A stretch of 64,000 nucleotides of DNA from Ziziphus jujuba (Eukaryota; Streptophyta; Magnoliopsida; Rosales; Rhamnaceae). This document shows positions 34,905 to 45,799 of this stretch, in pieces. A program made the position numbers and the translations under genes. Where the stretch lies: the NCBI RefSeq assembly GCF_031755915.1, contig NC_083383.1, forward strand, positions 31,289,501 through 31,353,500, read 5' to 3'. Numbering within the stretch: the first letter of the stretch is position 1; every line of letters starts with the position of its first letter. The notes beneath the pieces are model-generated. The model was not told the origin of the DNA. It saw nothing but the letters and a program-made list of their open reading frames with translations, and did not search any database.

Positions 34905-35743
34905 CTGGTTTTCCTGCCTTTTTTTTTTTTTTTTTGGGCTTGTTTTCTCATCTGGGATTTCTTCAATTTTCATGTCCTCTGTGTTTAACTCCCTTTTTGT
35001 CATCTTGGTGAGGGCTGAATTTCATTCCCATATTTATTTTTTTTTTAAAAAAATTTTCCCTGCTTTTTTGCTTGTGATTCTTTTCTGAGTTTCCTTCAGT
35101 TTTCATTTCCTGTATTTGGCCTTTTTGTCATCTTGTACTGTATTGAAATTCCATTCCCATTTTCCACATGCTTTTTTGCTTGTAGTCTCTTCTGTAGTTT
35201 TACTTCTATTTTCGTTTACTGTGTTTGGTTCTGTTTCAGCTTGGTCAAAATTCAATTTCCATTTCCATTTTCCACATTCTACATTCTCTTCCGATTTGCT
35301 GTTCCACATGTGATTTGTGGCTTCAATTTTCATTATTATTATTTTTTTTTGTTTGTATTATTCTCTCTTTACCAACTTTTGAATTTTCTTTATTTTCGTT
35401 TTCTTTCTATCTTCAATCCATTTTGCATCTGATGATTTCCTTATTTGGTTTCTTTGTCTGTTTAGTCAGTCTTCTGTACCTTTCTGTAATGCATCCCCCC
35501 CCCTCCGCTCCCCGCGGGGCCCTCTTTTAAAGCAGTCATTTATTTTTGACTTTGATTTTACTGATATTCAAACTTTTACTCATATTGGTATTTCCTAATG
35601 GTTCTCCACCCACCTAAAGAATGCTGATACTTTCCATATTTCATTGAAAATTAAATGTAGTCTTTTTTGTCAAAACTGTTACGATTTGCAGCCAAGAGAT
35701 TTCAAATTTGGATCTAAGGAGTTGCTGTAGAAGTCTAAATGCA
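34601..35743 (+). promoter_or_regulatory. Kinase 5' UTR with a leader intron
   Basis: A strong donor (GAAGAAAA|GTAAGC, exon end 34787) and an acceptor (ACGATTTGCAG, exon start 35692) define a leader intron of about 904 bp. The intron is pyrimidine-rich and has a CT microsatellite (34871-34905). Many plant leader introns raise expression; here that is inference only. Open frames inside it are chance products of T-rich DNA. Confidence 0.55.
34871..34905. repeat. CT microsatellite in the kinase leader intron
   Basis: About 16 CT dinucleotides with one G interruption. Confidence 0.9.
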
Positions 35744-38700
35744 ATGAAGTGTTTCTACTATTTCAAGGATAGAGGAAGGAGCAGGGAACGAAGATCAGCA
35801 CCAGAGTTGAAAGAGAGAAAGAAATCTGATTGTTCAGCAGGTGATAGGATCACGAAGTCTTCCTGCTCAGCAAATTCTCCACGTGGAATACCGGAATTAT
35901 ATGAGGAGAAAGCGCATAATTTGCGGGTATTCACCTTTGCTGAGCTCAGAAATGCAACTCATAATTTCAGTAGGCTGCTTAAAATTGGGGAAGGTGGATT
36001 TGGGAGTGTCTACAAAGGTTCAATTAAGCCTGCTGATGGCAACGGCGAACAGGTCGTTGTCGCCATTAAAAAGCTTAACAAGGATGGGTTGCAGGTAAGG
36101 ATTTCAATCTTCTTCCTTTACCTAAAGCTATCATTTTGTAAGTTAATCTTTATTGTATTGTGGACTGCATTAAAAACTTTATTAGTTGGGAGTATTTTCT
36201 ATGGATAAAAACGTTCTATTTTTATAACTTTCTTAGAAATTCTTCCTCTCTTTATCTTTTAGTAATTTCCATGCTTTAAGCCATTCATTAAAAGAGGCTT
36301 ACTAATCAAAATGATTTACAACTGCTACTTTGCCTTATTCGACTAGTGGTGAGAAACAATTGCAGGAGAGTCACTGTGACTATGAACTCAACTTGGTCAT
36401 TTTTTTGTTTTCTGTGGAGGATGATATCCATAGTGAACATAGGACTTTAAGTGATATGGATATTCCTTTGTGGGCCATAGTTTCTTTCCCGAGCACCTCC
36501 TTACTTAGAACTTCACCTTTCTGGCTATTGCTGATTATTTATGGAGCTTTTGTGGACCATTCAGGGGTTTCTGCCAATGACTTCCATGGTTTCCATTTGA
36601 TTATTTCAGCTTGCGTTTGATTTGAATGAGATTGTCAAGTGAAACAAATGAGAAATCTCAGAAGTTTCTTTGCTAAAACTTCTTTTGTAAACTGATGCAT
36701 TTTTGTTCCCTCTGGAAAGTAACTTTGTAGATAATGTTTTGGATTGTGTTTACGTAAGCACTTGACAATCACTATACTTTTTTTCTGCTATTTTCTTTAA
36801 GTGCACAATTTGTTATATGTACATGGTTGTGCATCGCACACATTCTGCTGTTGAGAAACATGTTTTCTCCTTTTGGACGCTTCTTTCTTGAGTGATGAAC
36901 CGGCTTGTGCTTTTTCTATACGAGTCTTCTTTCTTTCTCAATTTTTTTCTCCTTTTTTGTTTCAAAATTTCTGAGAACTGTTTCTGACATATGTCTGTCA
37001 CTCATGCAGGGTCACAAACAATGGGTAGCAGAAGTTCAATTTCTTGGTGTTGTGGAGCACCCAAATCTTGTCAAACTCATAGGATACTGTGCTATGGATG
37101 GAGAAAGAGGGATCCAAAGACTACTTGTCTATGAGTATATGCCAAACAGAAGTTTAGAAGATCATCTTTTCAATAAAGCATATGCAGCTCTTCCCTGGGA
37201 AAAAAGATTAGAGATAGTGCTTGGAGCGGCTGAAGGATTGGCTTATTTGCATGAAGGATTAGAAGTTCAGGTTTTTCTCAATATTCTGTACTAGCTTTTT
37301 TAAAGACATTTATAAAACAACAATTTTTTTTTTCTTTTGCATAAAATTAGTTTTTTTGAAATCCCAGATCCCATTAGTGCACAATGCCTCCATGCATTGA
37401 GCTTGCCCTTCACAAACAACTTGATGGTATATGCCATCCCATCCAAGTGTCCCTGGTCTATCATCACCTATGAAAAAAAAAAAAAAAAATGTATCATCAC
37501 CTATGAAAAAAAAAATGTTGCAGATTAGTTTTCCAGCAGGACCATACTGGTAAAGATTTACAATGATCTCCAAGATCCAAACATCTATATTCCTTCTTCG
37601 ATTATTCTACAGGAGAGCTTTGTGTTGAAACTCTGATAAAATTTGATACCCTTTGAGGTCAATTTTGATTGTAGTGCATCATAACAGCTGCCTGCAATTA
37701 AAACACAAATATAATTTTTGTTGGAAGTGAAAATTTTCGAACTTTTATATTTGGTCATTCTACTTGATCATATGTTCTGTTGCAGTAGATTTTTTGTTAG
37801 TATTCAAGTTCTGTGCTCGTCATTATTGACCTGTTTTTCTTATCTAAATGTTCAAGGTGATATATCGGGATTTTAAGTCGTCCAATGTTCTATTGGATGA
37901 GAATTTCAGACCAAAGCTGTCAGACTTTGGACTCGCTAGAGAAGGGCCAATGGCAGGGCATACTCATGTTTCAACTGCAGTAAGTATTTTATTGCCTTTA
38001 TTTTCCATTTGTATGTTGCATGTGGATTGTTTAGACGCATACTCTAGTATCATGAAGAAAATGACATTATATTTATCGTTAATAGTTAAAAGTTTATGAA
38101 TAGGAAATTGGGAGACAGCAAAATATGTTCCAAGACTGACAAATTTAGAGAAAGAAACCATTACAAAGTACTGATTAATATAGCAGTGCTGATAGAAAAT
38201 TTTTATCCGATCAGGTAGTTGGAACGTACGGATATGCTGCTCCAGATTACATCGAAACAGGCCATCTCACTGCAAAGAGTGATGTCTGGAGTTTTGGTGT
38301 TGTGTTGTATGAGGTTCTCACTGGCAGGCGATCATTGGAGAGAAATCGACCAAGGACAGAGCAGAAACTTTTGGAATGGGTTAAACAGTTCCCTCCTGAT
38401 AGCAAAAAGTTTAGCTTGATAATGGATCCACGACTTGAAAGCCAGTATTCTTCTAGTGCAGCCAGAAAAATTGCCAAGTTAGCCGACAACTGCCTGTTAA
38501 AGAGTGCGAAAGATCGACCGACGATGAGTCTAGTGGTAGAGACATTGAAGCATATTATGCAAGTTCCAGAAGATGGAAACTCAGCTGAGAATGAGATAAG
38601 TCCTGAGTCCATCGAAAACAACCAGATTGACTCAGAAACAAAGCCAAGGCGAGTAGAAACCACAGAATCATGGAAAAGAAGGATGACACACCTGGAAAAG

Positions 38701-38769
38701 CTGGGTGAGCAAGTGGAGAGTGCTAGCAGAAGAAGATTCATGATCATGCAGAGAGCCAAAGTTACTTGA
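35744..38769 (+). CDS. Receptor-like cytoplasmic kinase, RLCK VII (PBL19/PBL20-like)
   Basis: Four coding exons, 35744-36094, 37010-37270, 37857-37979 and 38215-38769, all GT..AG and all ending on whole codons, give 429 aa. The chosen start gives [20 protein letters not shown], the conserved subgroup N-terminus; Cys3 is a likely acylation site for membrane attachment. An upstream in-frame extension lacks an ATG. Kinase features in order: glycine loop [17 protein letters not shown] lysine, catalytic YRDFKSSN (YRD in place of HRD, usual in this subfamily), DFGLA, and GYAAPDY (APD for APE). No extracellular or transmembrane part, as expected for an RLCK. Family members act just below pattern-recognition receptors in immune signalling; a role here is inferred from the family. 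The C-terminal tail after the kinase (about 60 residues) is basic and uncharacterised. Neighbours FLZ and ATP synthase delta' suggest a conserved block. Confidence 0.93.
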
Positions 38770-40559
38770 TAGTAGCAATTTCCACAGCACAGTTTCATTT
38801 CAATTGGGTTTATGCTATGGACCTATGGCTTCTTTCTGAGACAAATATGGAAATTGCTACATGTAAAAGAACCATGGATTGTTTGGTTGATGACCCTGCA
38901 CTTGAAAATGGAACTTCTATGGATTTGATGTGCAGGCTTTGTAAAGATGGTAGGCCGTTACTATGTATAGTTGTAATGAGAATTTGTTAGGTTCTTTATT
39001 CTCTTTTTCTCTTAATTGGTGCTTCATCATATGTCAATCTCATAAACTTAGAATTACCAATATATATATATGTATGTATATGAAATAATATTTCATTTAC
39101 AAGATTAAGAGAAAAAGAATGACGTGCGAAAGCATGCTTTTCACCCTTCACTATGTCCGTCTTATTGGTTAGAAAATGTTGCTCGCTTAAATAGCAAATG
39201 ATGCAGAACTATTGTAATTGGGTGCAATAAAATTAATTTATTAAGAAAAAGTAATGTATCACATCGCACATCAAGAAAAGCATGCAAGAAAATACTAGTA
39301 AGCCTTAAATACAATGTATAACCCATTCACTAGACGAGGTGGAAAAAGGTATCCTGGGTCCTCTGTTCCTACTGATTGATGATGACTATTATGAGGTGTT
39401 TGTGCAGGGTAATATAACAATAAGATTAAATTAGTAGAGTGGTAATAGACCTAGAGTTTTTGCAAAACACTTAAGCAAGTCTGGTATCTAATCAGAAAGT
39501 TAAATTATGAAAAATATAATCGAAGAGAAATATTAACATTCTCATAAACAATGATAGGTCTCAAACTCACAATTTACAGTGTCAATAATTTGCAGCAACT
39601 CTGTGGCTATACAAAAGATAAGGTTACAACCTATCAAAATATTTTTCTGCCAATGAACTACAGTAACCACCCTGTTCGGCCTGTAATAAAACAAAGGAAT
39701 GCACTCGGTAAGAGATCCAAGCCCCAAGTAAATGAAAAGATGAAATATTAGTGAAGAGTAGTTGAGTTTTACTACTAAAAAAAATAAGGCCTCCATTTTA
39801 CCTTGAAAGAGAAACTATCAGCAGTCATGTTCATTGTCAGTCCTAGGTTCTTGTCAAGAGACAAACAAGCCTACTGCTGTTGATTGATTATCATGGAGCA
39901 AAGTTATAATCCACTCAGTGGCCTGATGTATCATATCTCTACATATCAAGCAATTTGACTTGGAGTTGCTTTCAAATGAACTACAGTGTATGATGTACAC
40001 CAGTTGTTTCTATTATACATTAAAGTACACTGGAGAAATGCTGGTTGCCTAAACAATTTCCAGGAAAGAAGGTGAGCACCAAGGGGTAATTCCATAAGAA
40101 CCAAAAAAACCAACTCAAAAACGGATCATCCTTACATGTTAGAGATTGGCAGGTTTTTACAGTTTACATCCAACTACTTCAATTTCAATTACCTGGAGGG
40201 TTCCGATTTATAGAGGTACATAACATCAAAACAACTGCAGACTGTTGCATCTTTTGTCATATCATCAGCCTCACTTCTCTTTTCCTCTAGTTACCATTGC
40301 TTTTCGTCTTTTTTTCACTTCTTTCCACGTGCAGTAACAAATATCTGTAAAAAGTCAAAACCACTTCAACCAAGCTTCTTTTCTCTCATTACCCCACTGC
40401 GGCTACTTGTACATCATTGCTCCAATTGCATAAAAAATTCGCAACCGGAACAATATTCACTCGTGTTACATGGTGCTAAACAACAAGAACTGAAGTGCTA
40501 AATCAATGGCAACTCAACTTACAACCCGCTAAAACCACTGCAATTGGTTTAAGAGGATT
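38770..40559. other. Spacer between convergent kinase and PPR genes
   Basis: It contains the 3' UTRs of two genes that point towards each other. A short TATATATATATG run lies near 39060. No additional gene is supported. Confidence 0.6.
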
Positions 40560-43208
40560 CTAGCTTATTTCTCTGTAAGGTTGATTTCTACCAAAATAAT
40601 CATATGTAATGTGCATGAGAGAATCCAGAAACATGCTTTTTCCAGATGGATCTTTTGAATTTAAAGCAATTTTTTGTTTATTGTAATAAGCCCTATCTAG
40701 TATTCTAGCAGTAATTTCGTCAAAATCAATGGAAATCTCCCTCAACTTCTGTCCCCACATCAAGGCCCTCTCAGGCATCCCCTGGCTGCAGAAGTGTGAC
40801 AACAATATATTCGTAGTAACTACATTTGGAGTGATGGCCATCTTAAGCAATTTTGCAGTTAAAATCAAAGCACAATCCATTATGTCTCCACAGATACTAT
40901 TTATCATGGTGTTGTATGTTACTGTGTTCGGAACAACACCTGCCGAAACAAGTTCATTCAGTATCATAACAGCTTGTTTTATTTTCCGACTGCTACAAAA
41001 ACCATGGATGCATATATTATAGGTTGTGATATCTGGGTCCCATCCACAGGCATACATTTTATTCACTAATTCCTCAGCACTAATCATGTCAAGTGCTTTG
41101 CAATAACCCCCAATTAAAGTGTTATAAGTAACAATATCTGGAGTCAACCCGGTCCGATACATGTAATCAATTGCAAACTTCATTCCTCCCTGCTTACAGT
41201 ACCCATTAATGATAATATTGGCGGTAAAGATATCTGGTAGAAGACCCTTTTGCCACATCTCTTTCTCTAATTTCAATGCCTTGTTCAGCATCCCACTGTT
41301 ACAATACCCACAAATTAAAGAATTATATGAAAAATTATTAGGGACAAATTCCCTTCTCGACATCTCTGAAAACTTGTTAAATGCCTCGTCCATCAAACCT
41401 GCTTTAGAGAGTCCATTAATATAGGCTGCAAAGGCAATAGCATCAGGAAAAATTCCTCTTACTTTCATCTCATGCCATAAACTTTGTGCCCCACCCAAGT
41501 CCCCTATCCCCAAATATCCATCCAAAAGCACTGTGAAAGCCACTTTGTTAATAGAAAAACCATTCTCTATCATCATACACAATTCTTCTCTGGCCTCACT
41601 TAGCCTCCCATTCTTGGACAAAACCATAAGCAAAGAACTACATGTCAAAGATGATGGCATGAAACCAAATTTAATCATAATTCTATAGGCCTTATAGGCT
41701 TTTTCTTCCAATCCTGCCCTGCTATAAGCTGCAATAATTGAATTGAAAGCAACCACAGTTAGAGGAAATCCTTTCTCCAGCATATTCTCTAAACGTTCCA
41801 AGGCTTTATCCAATTGACCTGCCCAACACAAACGTGCAACTGAAATATCACATAATGAACTATCGGGAAACAATCCAGATACGGATAAATCCTCTAACAA
41901 CCTATCTGCATCCTCTTCCCTTCCATACTTGTAATGACCAGCAAGCAAGATATTAAATGTTATGCTGTCAGGAGATATACCCTTGCTCCTCATTTCTTCA
42001 AAAAGAATTTTTGCCTGACCAATTTCTCTTGCCTTAACATATCCATCCATCATGGTATTGTATATTGCAGCATTTATAGAAACACCCTCATCAAGGATTT
42101 CATCAAATAACTTCCTCGCTTCCACTACTTTTCCCTCCTTGCATAAGGCACTTATGAGTGTATTATACGTAACTGTGCTCGGTTTACAACCACTTAGAAT
42201 CATGACACGCTTCCACTCAAAAGCATTTGAAGTCTGCCCCCTCAAGCAATTAGCGTTGATCACAATGTTATAACCAAAAACATCAGGTTTGCACCTGAAT
42301 TTTTCCATCACATGCAACAAACTCTCTCCAATTCTAAGACATCCTTTTCGACAAAACCCAAGAATTAATGTATTAAACACATAATTGGATGGTCTAGGCC
42401 CCTTGCGGACTATATCCCTAAACAACTTCCACACGCTACCATAATCACCAATTCTAAGCAACAGCTTAAATGTAATCACAATTGCTGTTGCACTCGGTCT
42501 CATTCCTGCCACCCTCATTTTACCCAAAACATCCAATGCCTCAGTAACCATTTCCGCATTCAAGAAACACCGCATAAGCGTATCGAGGACAGAAAAATCA
42601 GACTCGTACTCAAAGTGACCTGCCCACATAAATTCCACCAATTCTCTACTTCTACACACTCCAATCCTCTTCATCACACAAGAAACAACATCTTGTGAGA
42701 GGTACCGAAGATGCTGCGCAGCCAAAACATGCGCGGTGATGCAACAGGACCTTACAATCTCAACAGAGTCATCCCTAAACACGAATTTAAAGAATGCAAA
42801 AGCGGTCTCTCGGTTCTCCAATAGTGTAATGATCTTAGCAAGAAGGAATGGGCAAAATTCTCTAGAAAATCCCATCAAGACATGATTTTGAGGGTGTTTG
42901 ATTATCTTAGACAATCCAACAGTTATTCTACGACGCTCATTAGGGTTCACAGAGCAAAAAGAATTCGAGTTGGAATAAGCAAGAGGCAAAAACTGAGTTA
43001 AATGATCAAAGCTCTGGGAGCTTTGGGAGAAGTTAAGGCTGTGATAATGTACCTGAAGAGTGTTGTGAAGACGACGCCGCATTGCCGGACATGAGGCAGT
43101 CGCCGGAGATCGTCGGTTTCTGGCCAAATGTGGAGCTGGATTTGGGGCTTTGGGGGACAATGGCGAGGGGAGAGGGAAGAAAGCAAATGGAAGAGCCAAA
43201 CGAGGCAT
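40560..43208 (-). CDS. P-class pentatricopeptide repeat protein
   Basis: A single uninterrupted frame of 882 aa, intronless as most PPR genes are. Repeats of about 35 residues with the P-class signature (for example VTYNTLISALCKEGKVVEAR, YNSLICGYCNSGMLNKALKL, VTYNTLIGGYCKALDMISAE) run almost back to back from about residue 210 to 830. There is no E, DYW, SMR or other C-terminal domain, so it belongs to the P class. These are organelle RNA-binding proteins acting in RNA stability, splicing or translation. The N-terminal 60 residues are rich in Pro, Arg, Ser and Ala and poor in acidic residues, consistent with an organelle targeting peptide; mitochondrion or plastid cannot be decided. A second Met (MRRRLHNTLQ, residue 43) is an alternative start. 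The individual orthologue is not identified. Confidence 0.9.
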   Translation of the reverse strand: MPRLALPFAFFPLPSPLSPKAPNPAPHLARNRRSPATASCPAMRRRLHNTLQVHYHSLNFSQSSQSFDHLTQFLPLAYSNSNSFCSVNPNERRRITVGLSKIIKHPQNHVLMGFSREFCPFLLAKIITLLENRETAFAFFKFVFRDDSVEIVRSCCITAHVLAAQHLRYLSQDVVSCVMKRIGVCRSRELVEFMWAGHFEYESDFSVLDTLMRCFLNAEMVTEALDVLGKMRVAGMRPSATAIVITFKLLLRIGDYGSVWKLFRDIVRKGPRPSNYVFNTLILGFCRKGCLRIGESLLHVMEKFRCKPDVFGYNIVINANCLRGQTSNAFEWKRVMILSGCKPSTVTYNTLISALCKEGKVVEARKLFDEILDEGVSINAAIYNTMMDGYVKAREIGQAKILFEEMRSKGISPDSITFNILLAGHYKYGREEDADRLLEDLSVSGLFPDSSLCDISVARLCWAGQLDKALERLENMLEKGFPLTVVAFNSIIAAYSRAGLEEKAYKAYRIMIKFGFMPSSLTCSSLLMVLSKNGRLSEAREELCMMIENGFSINKVAFTVLLDGYLGIGDLGGAQSLWHEMKVRGIFPDAIAFAAYINGLSKAGLMDEAFNKFSEMSRREFVPNNFSYNSLICGYCNSGMLNKALKLEKEMWQKGLLPDIFTANIIINGYCKQGGMKFAIDYMYRTGLTPDIVTYNTLIGGYCKALDMISAEELVNKMYACGWDPDITTYNICIHGFCSSRKIKQAVMILNELVSAGVVPNTVTYNTMINSICGDIMDCALILTAKLLKMAITPNVVTTNILLSHFCSQGMPERALMWGQKLREISIDFDEITARILDRAYYNKQKIALNSKDPSGKSMFLDSLMHITYDYFGRNQPYREIS

Positions 43209-43640
43209 TTGGAATGCGGGTCGGGTTGGTTATTAAATGACTTGTTGTGGACCGAACTTTTGTGGCCCAAATATCCCAGCTTCGTTAAGATCAGTTTGAG
43301 CTCGATACCATTTTTCATGTAAACAGAAATAAGTATTTCTAATTTTCCTTTTTTTTCTTTTTTTAGCTTTTTTATTTGGGGTTGTAAGCCAACAAAAAAG
43401 TCAGTGAAGATTGATACTCAGTTACAAAAACTAATTCAGGATCTCTTGAGTGAAAAAAAATATAAGATTTTATCATCATGTTGTCTCTTAAAAGATCTAG
43501 TCCTACCTTTTAGTAAAATATGTAAATAGGAAAAATATTTATGATAAGATTTTGGATTATTGTAATTTTGTATTTTGTGCTATGTACATTTCATTAACTT
43601 TTTCATGCCACCTTAGTCTCGATGATACAATTTAAACTTT

Positions 43641-43672
<32 letters not shown>

Positions 43673-45050
43673 CCATACGATTTTAGTCCATTGTAATCTT
43701 AATATTACTAATATCAAATATAGGCTACTTAACCACTATTTTATATGGTTTACTCAAACAAAATTAGTATACATAATTGCATCTCATCCGAAAACTCTAT
43801 TGGCGCATAATTATCGTATTTTATGTTTAAGAATATCATTAATATCTTTGAATGGTATTCAAAATATATTATTTGGCAGTCCTAATGTTAATTTTAATAG
43901 TTCATTTTTATAAATTTAAACCATTGAGGTTTATTTTATCATTTTTTTTCTTGGTAATAAGGTTTATTTTATCATTGTTTAAATTATATGTTATGAGTAT
44001 TACCCAACAAAAGTTATATGTTATGACTAAAGGGAGGACCCAGTTTCAGCTTTAGCAACCGAGAGGGTTTGCATAAATTATTAACCAAAATTACAAATTT
44101 TAATTTATATGGACATATTCCTTGTTAGTCTTGTGTGCTCGTGATGATCAATTTTTCATCTTCTAAATAAAGGTTTTCAAAACAATTATTTTTTTATGCT
44201 TGAAGGTTTCCAAAACAATTCTTATTCAATTAGAAGCATCTTTTTAATCATGAGGAAACTTCTTGTAGATACATCAACAGTCATAAGTTTTTTTTTTTTT
44301 TCTTTTGCTATAATCAATAGTCATAAGTTTCAACCAAAAGATATATATACAATTATACATGATCTTAAATAAATTTTATAACTATGATAATTGGAAATTT
44401 ATTTTGTAATAAACAATTCATTTTACTTGATAACCTCACCGCTTCATACTGATATACAGTTCACAATTAATTTATGTTAGTATACATAAAACACAAATTT
44501 AACCGGAGAAAAGAAAACCAATTGGCTTACATAATAAATAAGAAATAAGATTTCACTATAACAATAAGTAATTGGACCAAAAAAAAAAAAAAAAAAAAAA
44601 AACAATAATGAAAGTACCCATGACCAAAATTGTATTCAGCCTCGAAATCAACATCACAGAGAAAAGAGACCCATGAGAAAAAATGAAATCCAAGGTTCTC
44701 TGAAACTTGAATGCCTCAGAATATTATGGAGAGCAGACAAAGATCATTACAAAATTACACAAATCCTCCTTTCCAAAGGACCCCTTATAAACATCCAAAA
44801 AAGTGAAAAATAAAAATAAAAATTCTCATATTGGGATTTCCTTTTCCTAACTCAGCAATCTTTTTGCCTCAAGACCACCACACCCTTTACAGATTCCCAA
44901 AACCCCAAATCCCCAAATCCCATCTTCCAACTAAATCGTTCCCCATCTTACCAAACATGGAAATTTCTATGTTCCTCCTCCTCCTTTTTCTTCATTCTTT
45001 TTTTCCTCAAGGACAGAAAGATTTATACTCTTTTTCACTTTTAGGTCGGG
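43209..45050. other. Spacer between PPR and FLZ genes
   Basis: AT-rich, with a 31-bp T tract (43642-43672) and a 24-bp A tract (44579-44602). The left part should hold the PPR promoter (minus strand) and the right part the FLZ 3' UTR. No further gene is visible. Confidence 0.6.
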
Positions 45051-45608
45051 TCAAGCTACCACAAGAGTTCCTGTTTGCACAGTTTTGCTTGGGGTAGAGT
45101 TCTTGTTTGGGTCAGATTTTCTTAGCGCTCTGTTAGAAGAAGATAATTTCCAGCTCTTCTCTTTAGCTTCATCAATCTCAATTTGTTCTTGTCTGCACTC
45201 TTTGCTGCAGAATGGTGTGTTTCCCCTGAAAAAAATATTCCAATTTTAACGAATAGCCATCAGAATCTGATTGAATTGTTCATCACAGATCATAGCAAAG
45301 CAAAAAAGGGACATGAATTTGTACCCAAAAAAAATAAAAAATTGAATCTTTGCAGCTGGATAATGAAAAAGGAACAAACTTGGCATAAACCCAATTTGTT
45401 GATTTTCAAAACATACAAACTGGAAGAAAAATTCATGGAAACCAAAAATATTGTACAGAAGCAAATCTGGGTTCAAAGCTTCTAACCTGTACATGAAGAT
45501 GTCTGTGTTGTATCCAAGTGGTTTTCTGCAAAGAAAACAAGCTTCAAGGAAGTGAGTCTCGTTTTGATGATCTTCATCTTCAGCGAAACGAAACATCCCG
45601 GTCCTCAT
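45051..45608 (-). CDS. FLZ (FCS-like zinc finger, DUF581) protein
   Basis: Two exons, 45487-45608 and 45051-45225, with a 261-bp GT..AG intron, give 98 aa. The first exon reads [15 protein letters not shown] then [20 protein letters not shown]. The second begins [20 protein letters not shown] and ends in GTLVVA and TGA. The joined FLZ domain has the two Cys pairs (CFLC and CSKEC) and the phenylalanine-cysteine-serine turn that names the family; the intron splits the domain after MYR. FLZ proteins are plant-specific adaptors that bind SnRK1 energy-sensing kinase subunits. The open frame extends a little upstream of the ATG without another Met before an in-frame TAG, so this start is preferred. 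The exons are too short to stand out as long reading frames. Confidence 0.88.
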
Positions 45609-45753
45609 ATTGTAAAAGATAAAACTAAGAGAATCCGTTAAGCTCAGCCAAAAATTGGTGGCAAAGACGTTCTTCTTACAGGCTTTCTAGCAATGGAAGA
45701 AAATTGTATAAGTGAGGAGCTTGTGGGGGAGGAGAGCGATGGGTGGTGTGGTC

Positions 45754-45761
45754 ATATATAG
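45754..45761 (-). promoter_or_regulatory. Putative TATA box of the FLZ gene
   Basis: On the minus strand CTCTATATATGACC lies about 145 bases upstream of the FLZ ATG in otherwise mixed sequence, a typical plant TATA arrangement. This predicts a short leader of about 115 bases with no intron. Confidence 0.5.
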
Positions 45762-45799
45762 AGACTCATTTGGTAGACTTGGTGGAATCTGCTACTCTG

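Noticed and set aside
35133..35530. Plus-strand frames of about 100 codons before the kinase gene
   Set aside because: They lie in the T-rich leader intron of the kinase gene and have phenylalanine-rich low-complexity products.
38247..38798. Minus-strand 183-codon frame
   Set aside because: Exact antisense of the last kinase exon.
42998..43318. Minus-strand frame overlapping the PPR start
   Set aside because: Out of frame with the PPR protein, and the PPR frame fits better; this is a shadow of GC-rich N-terminal coding sequence.
45246..45608. Single-exon 120-codon reading of the FLZ locus
   Set aside because: After MYR it runs into the intron and loses the second half of the zinc finger; the spliced model restores it.
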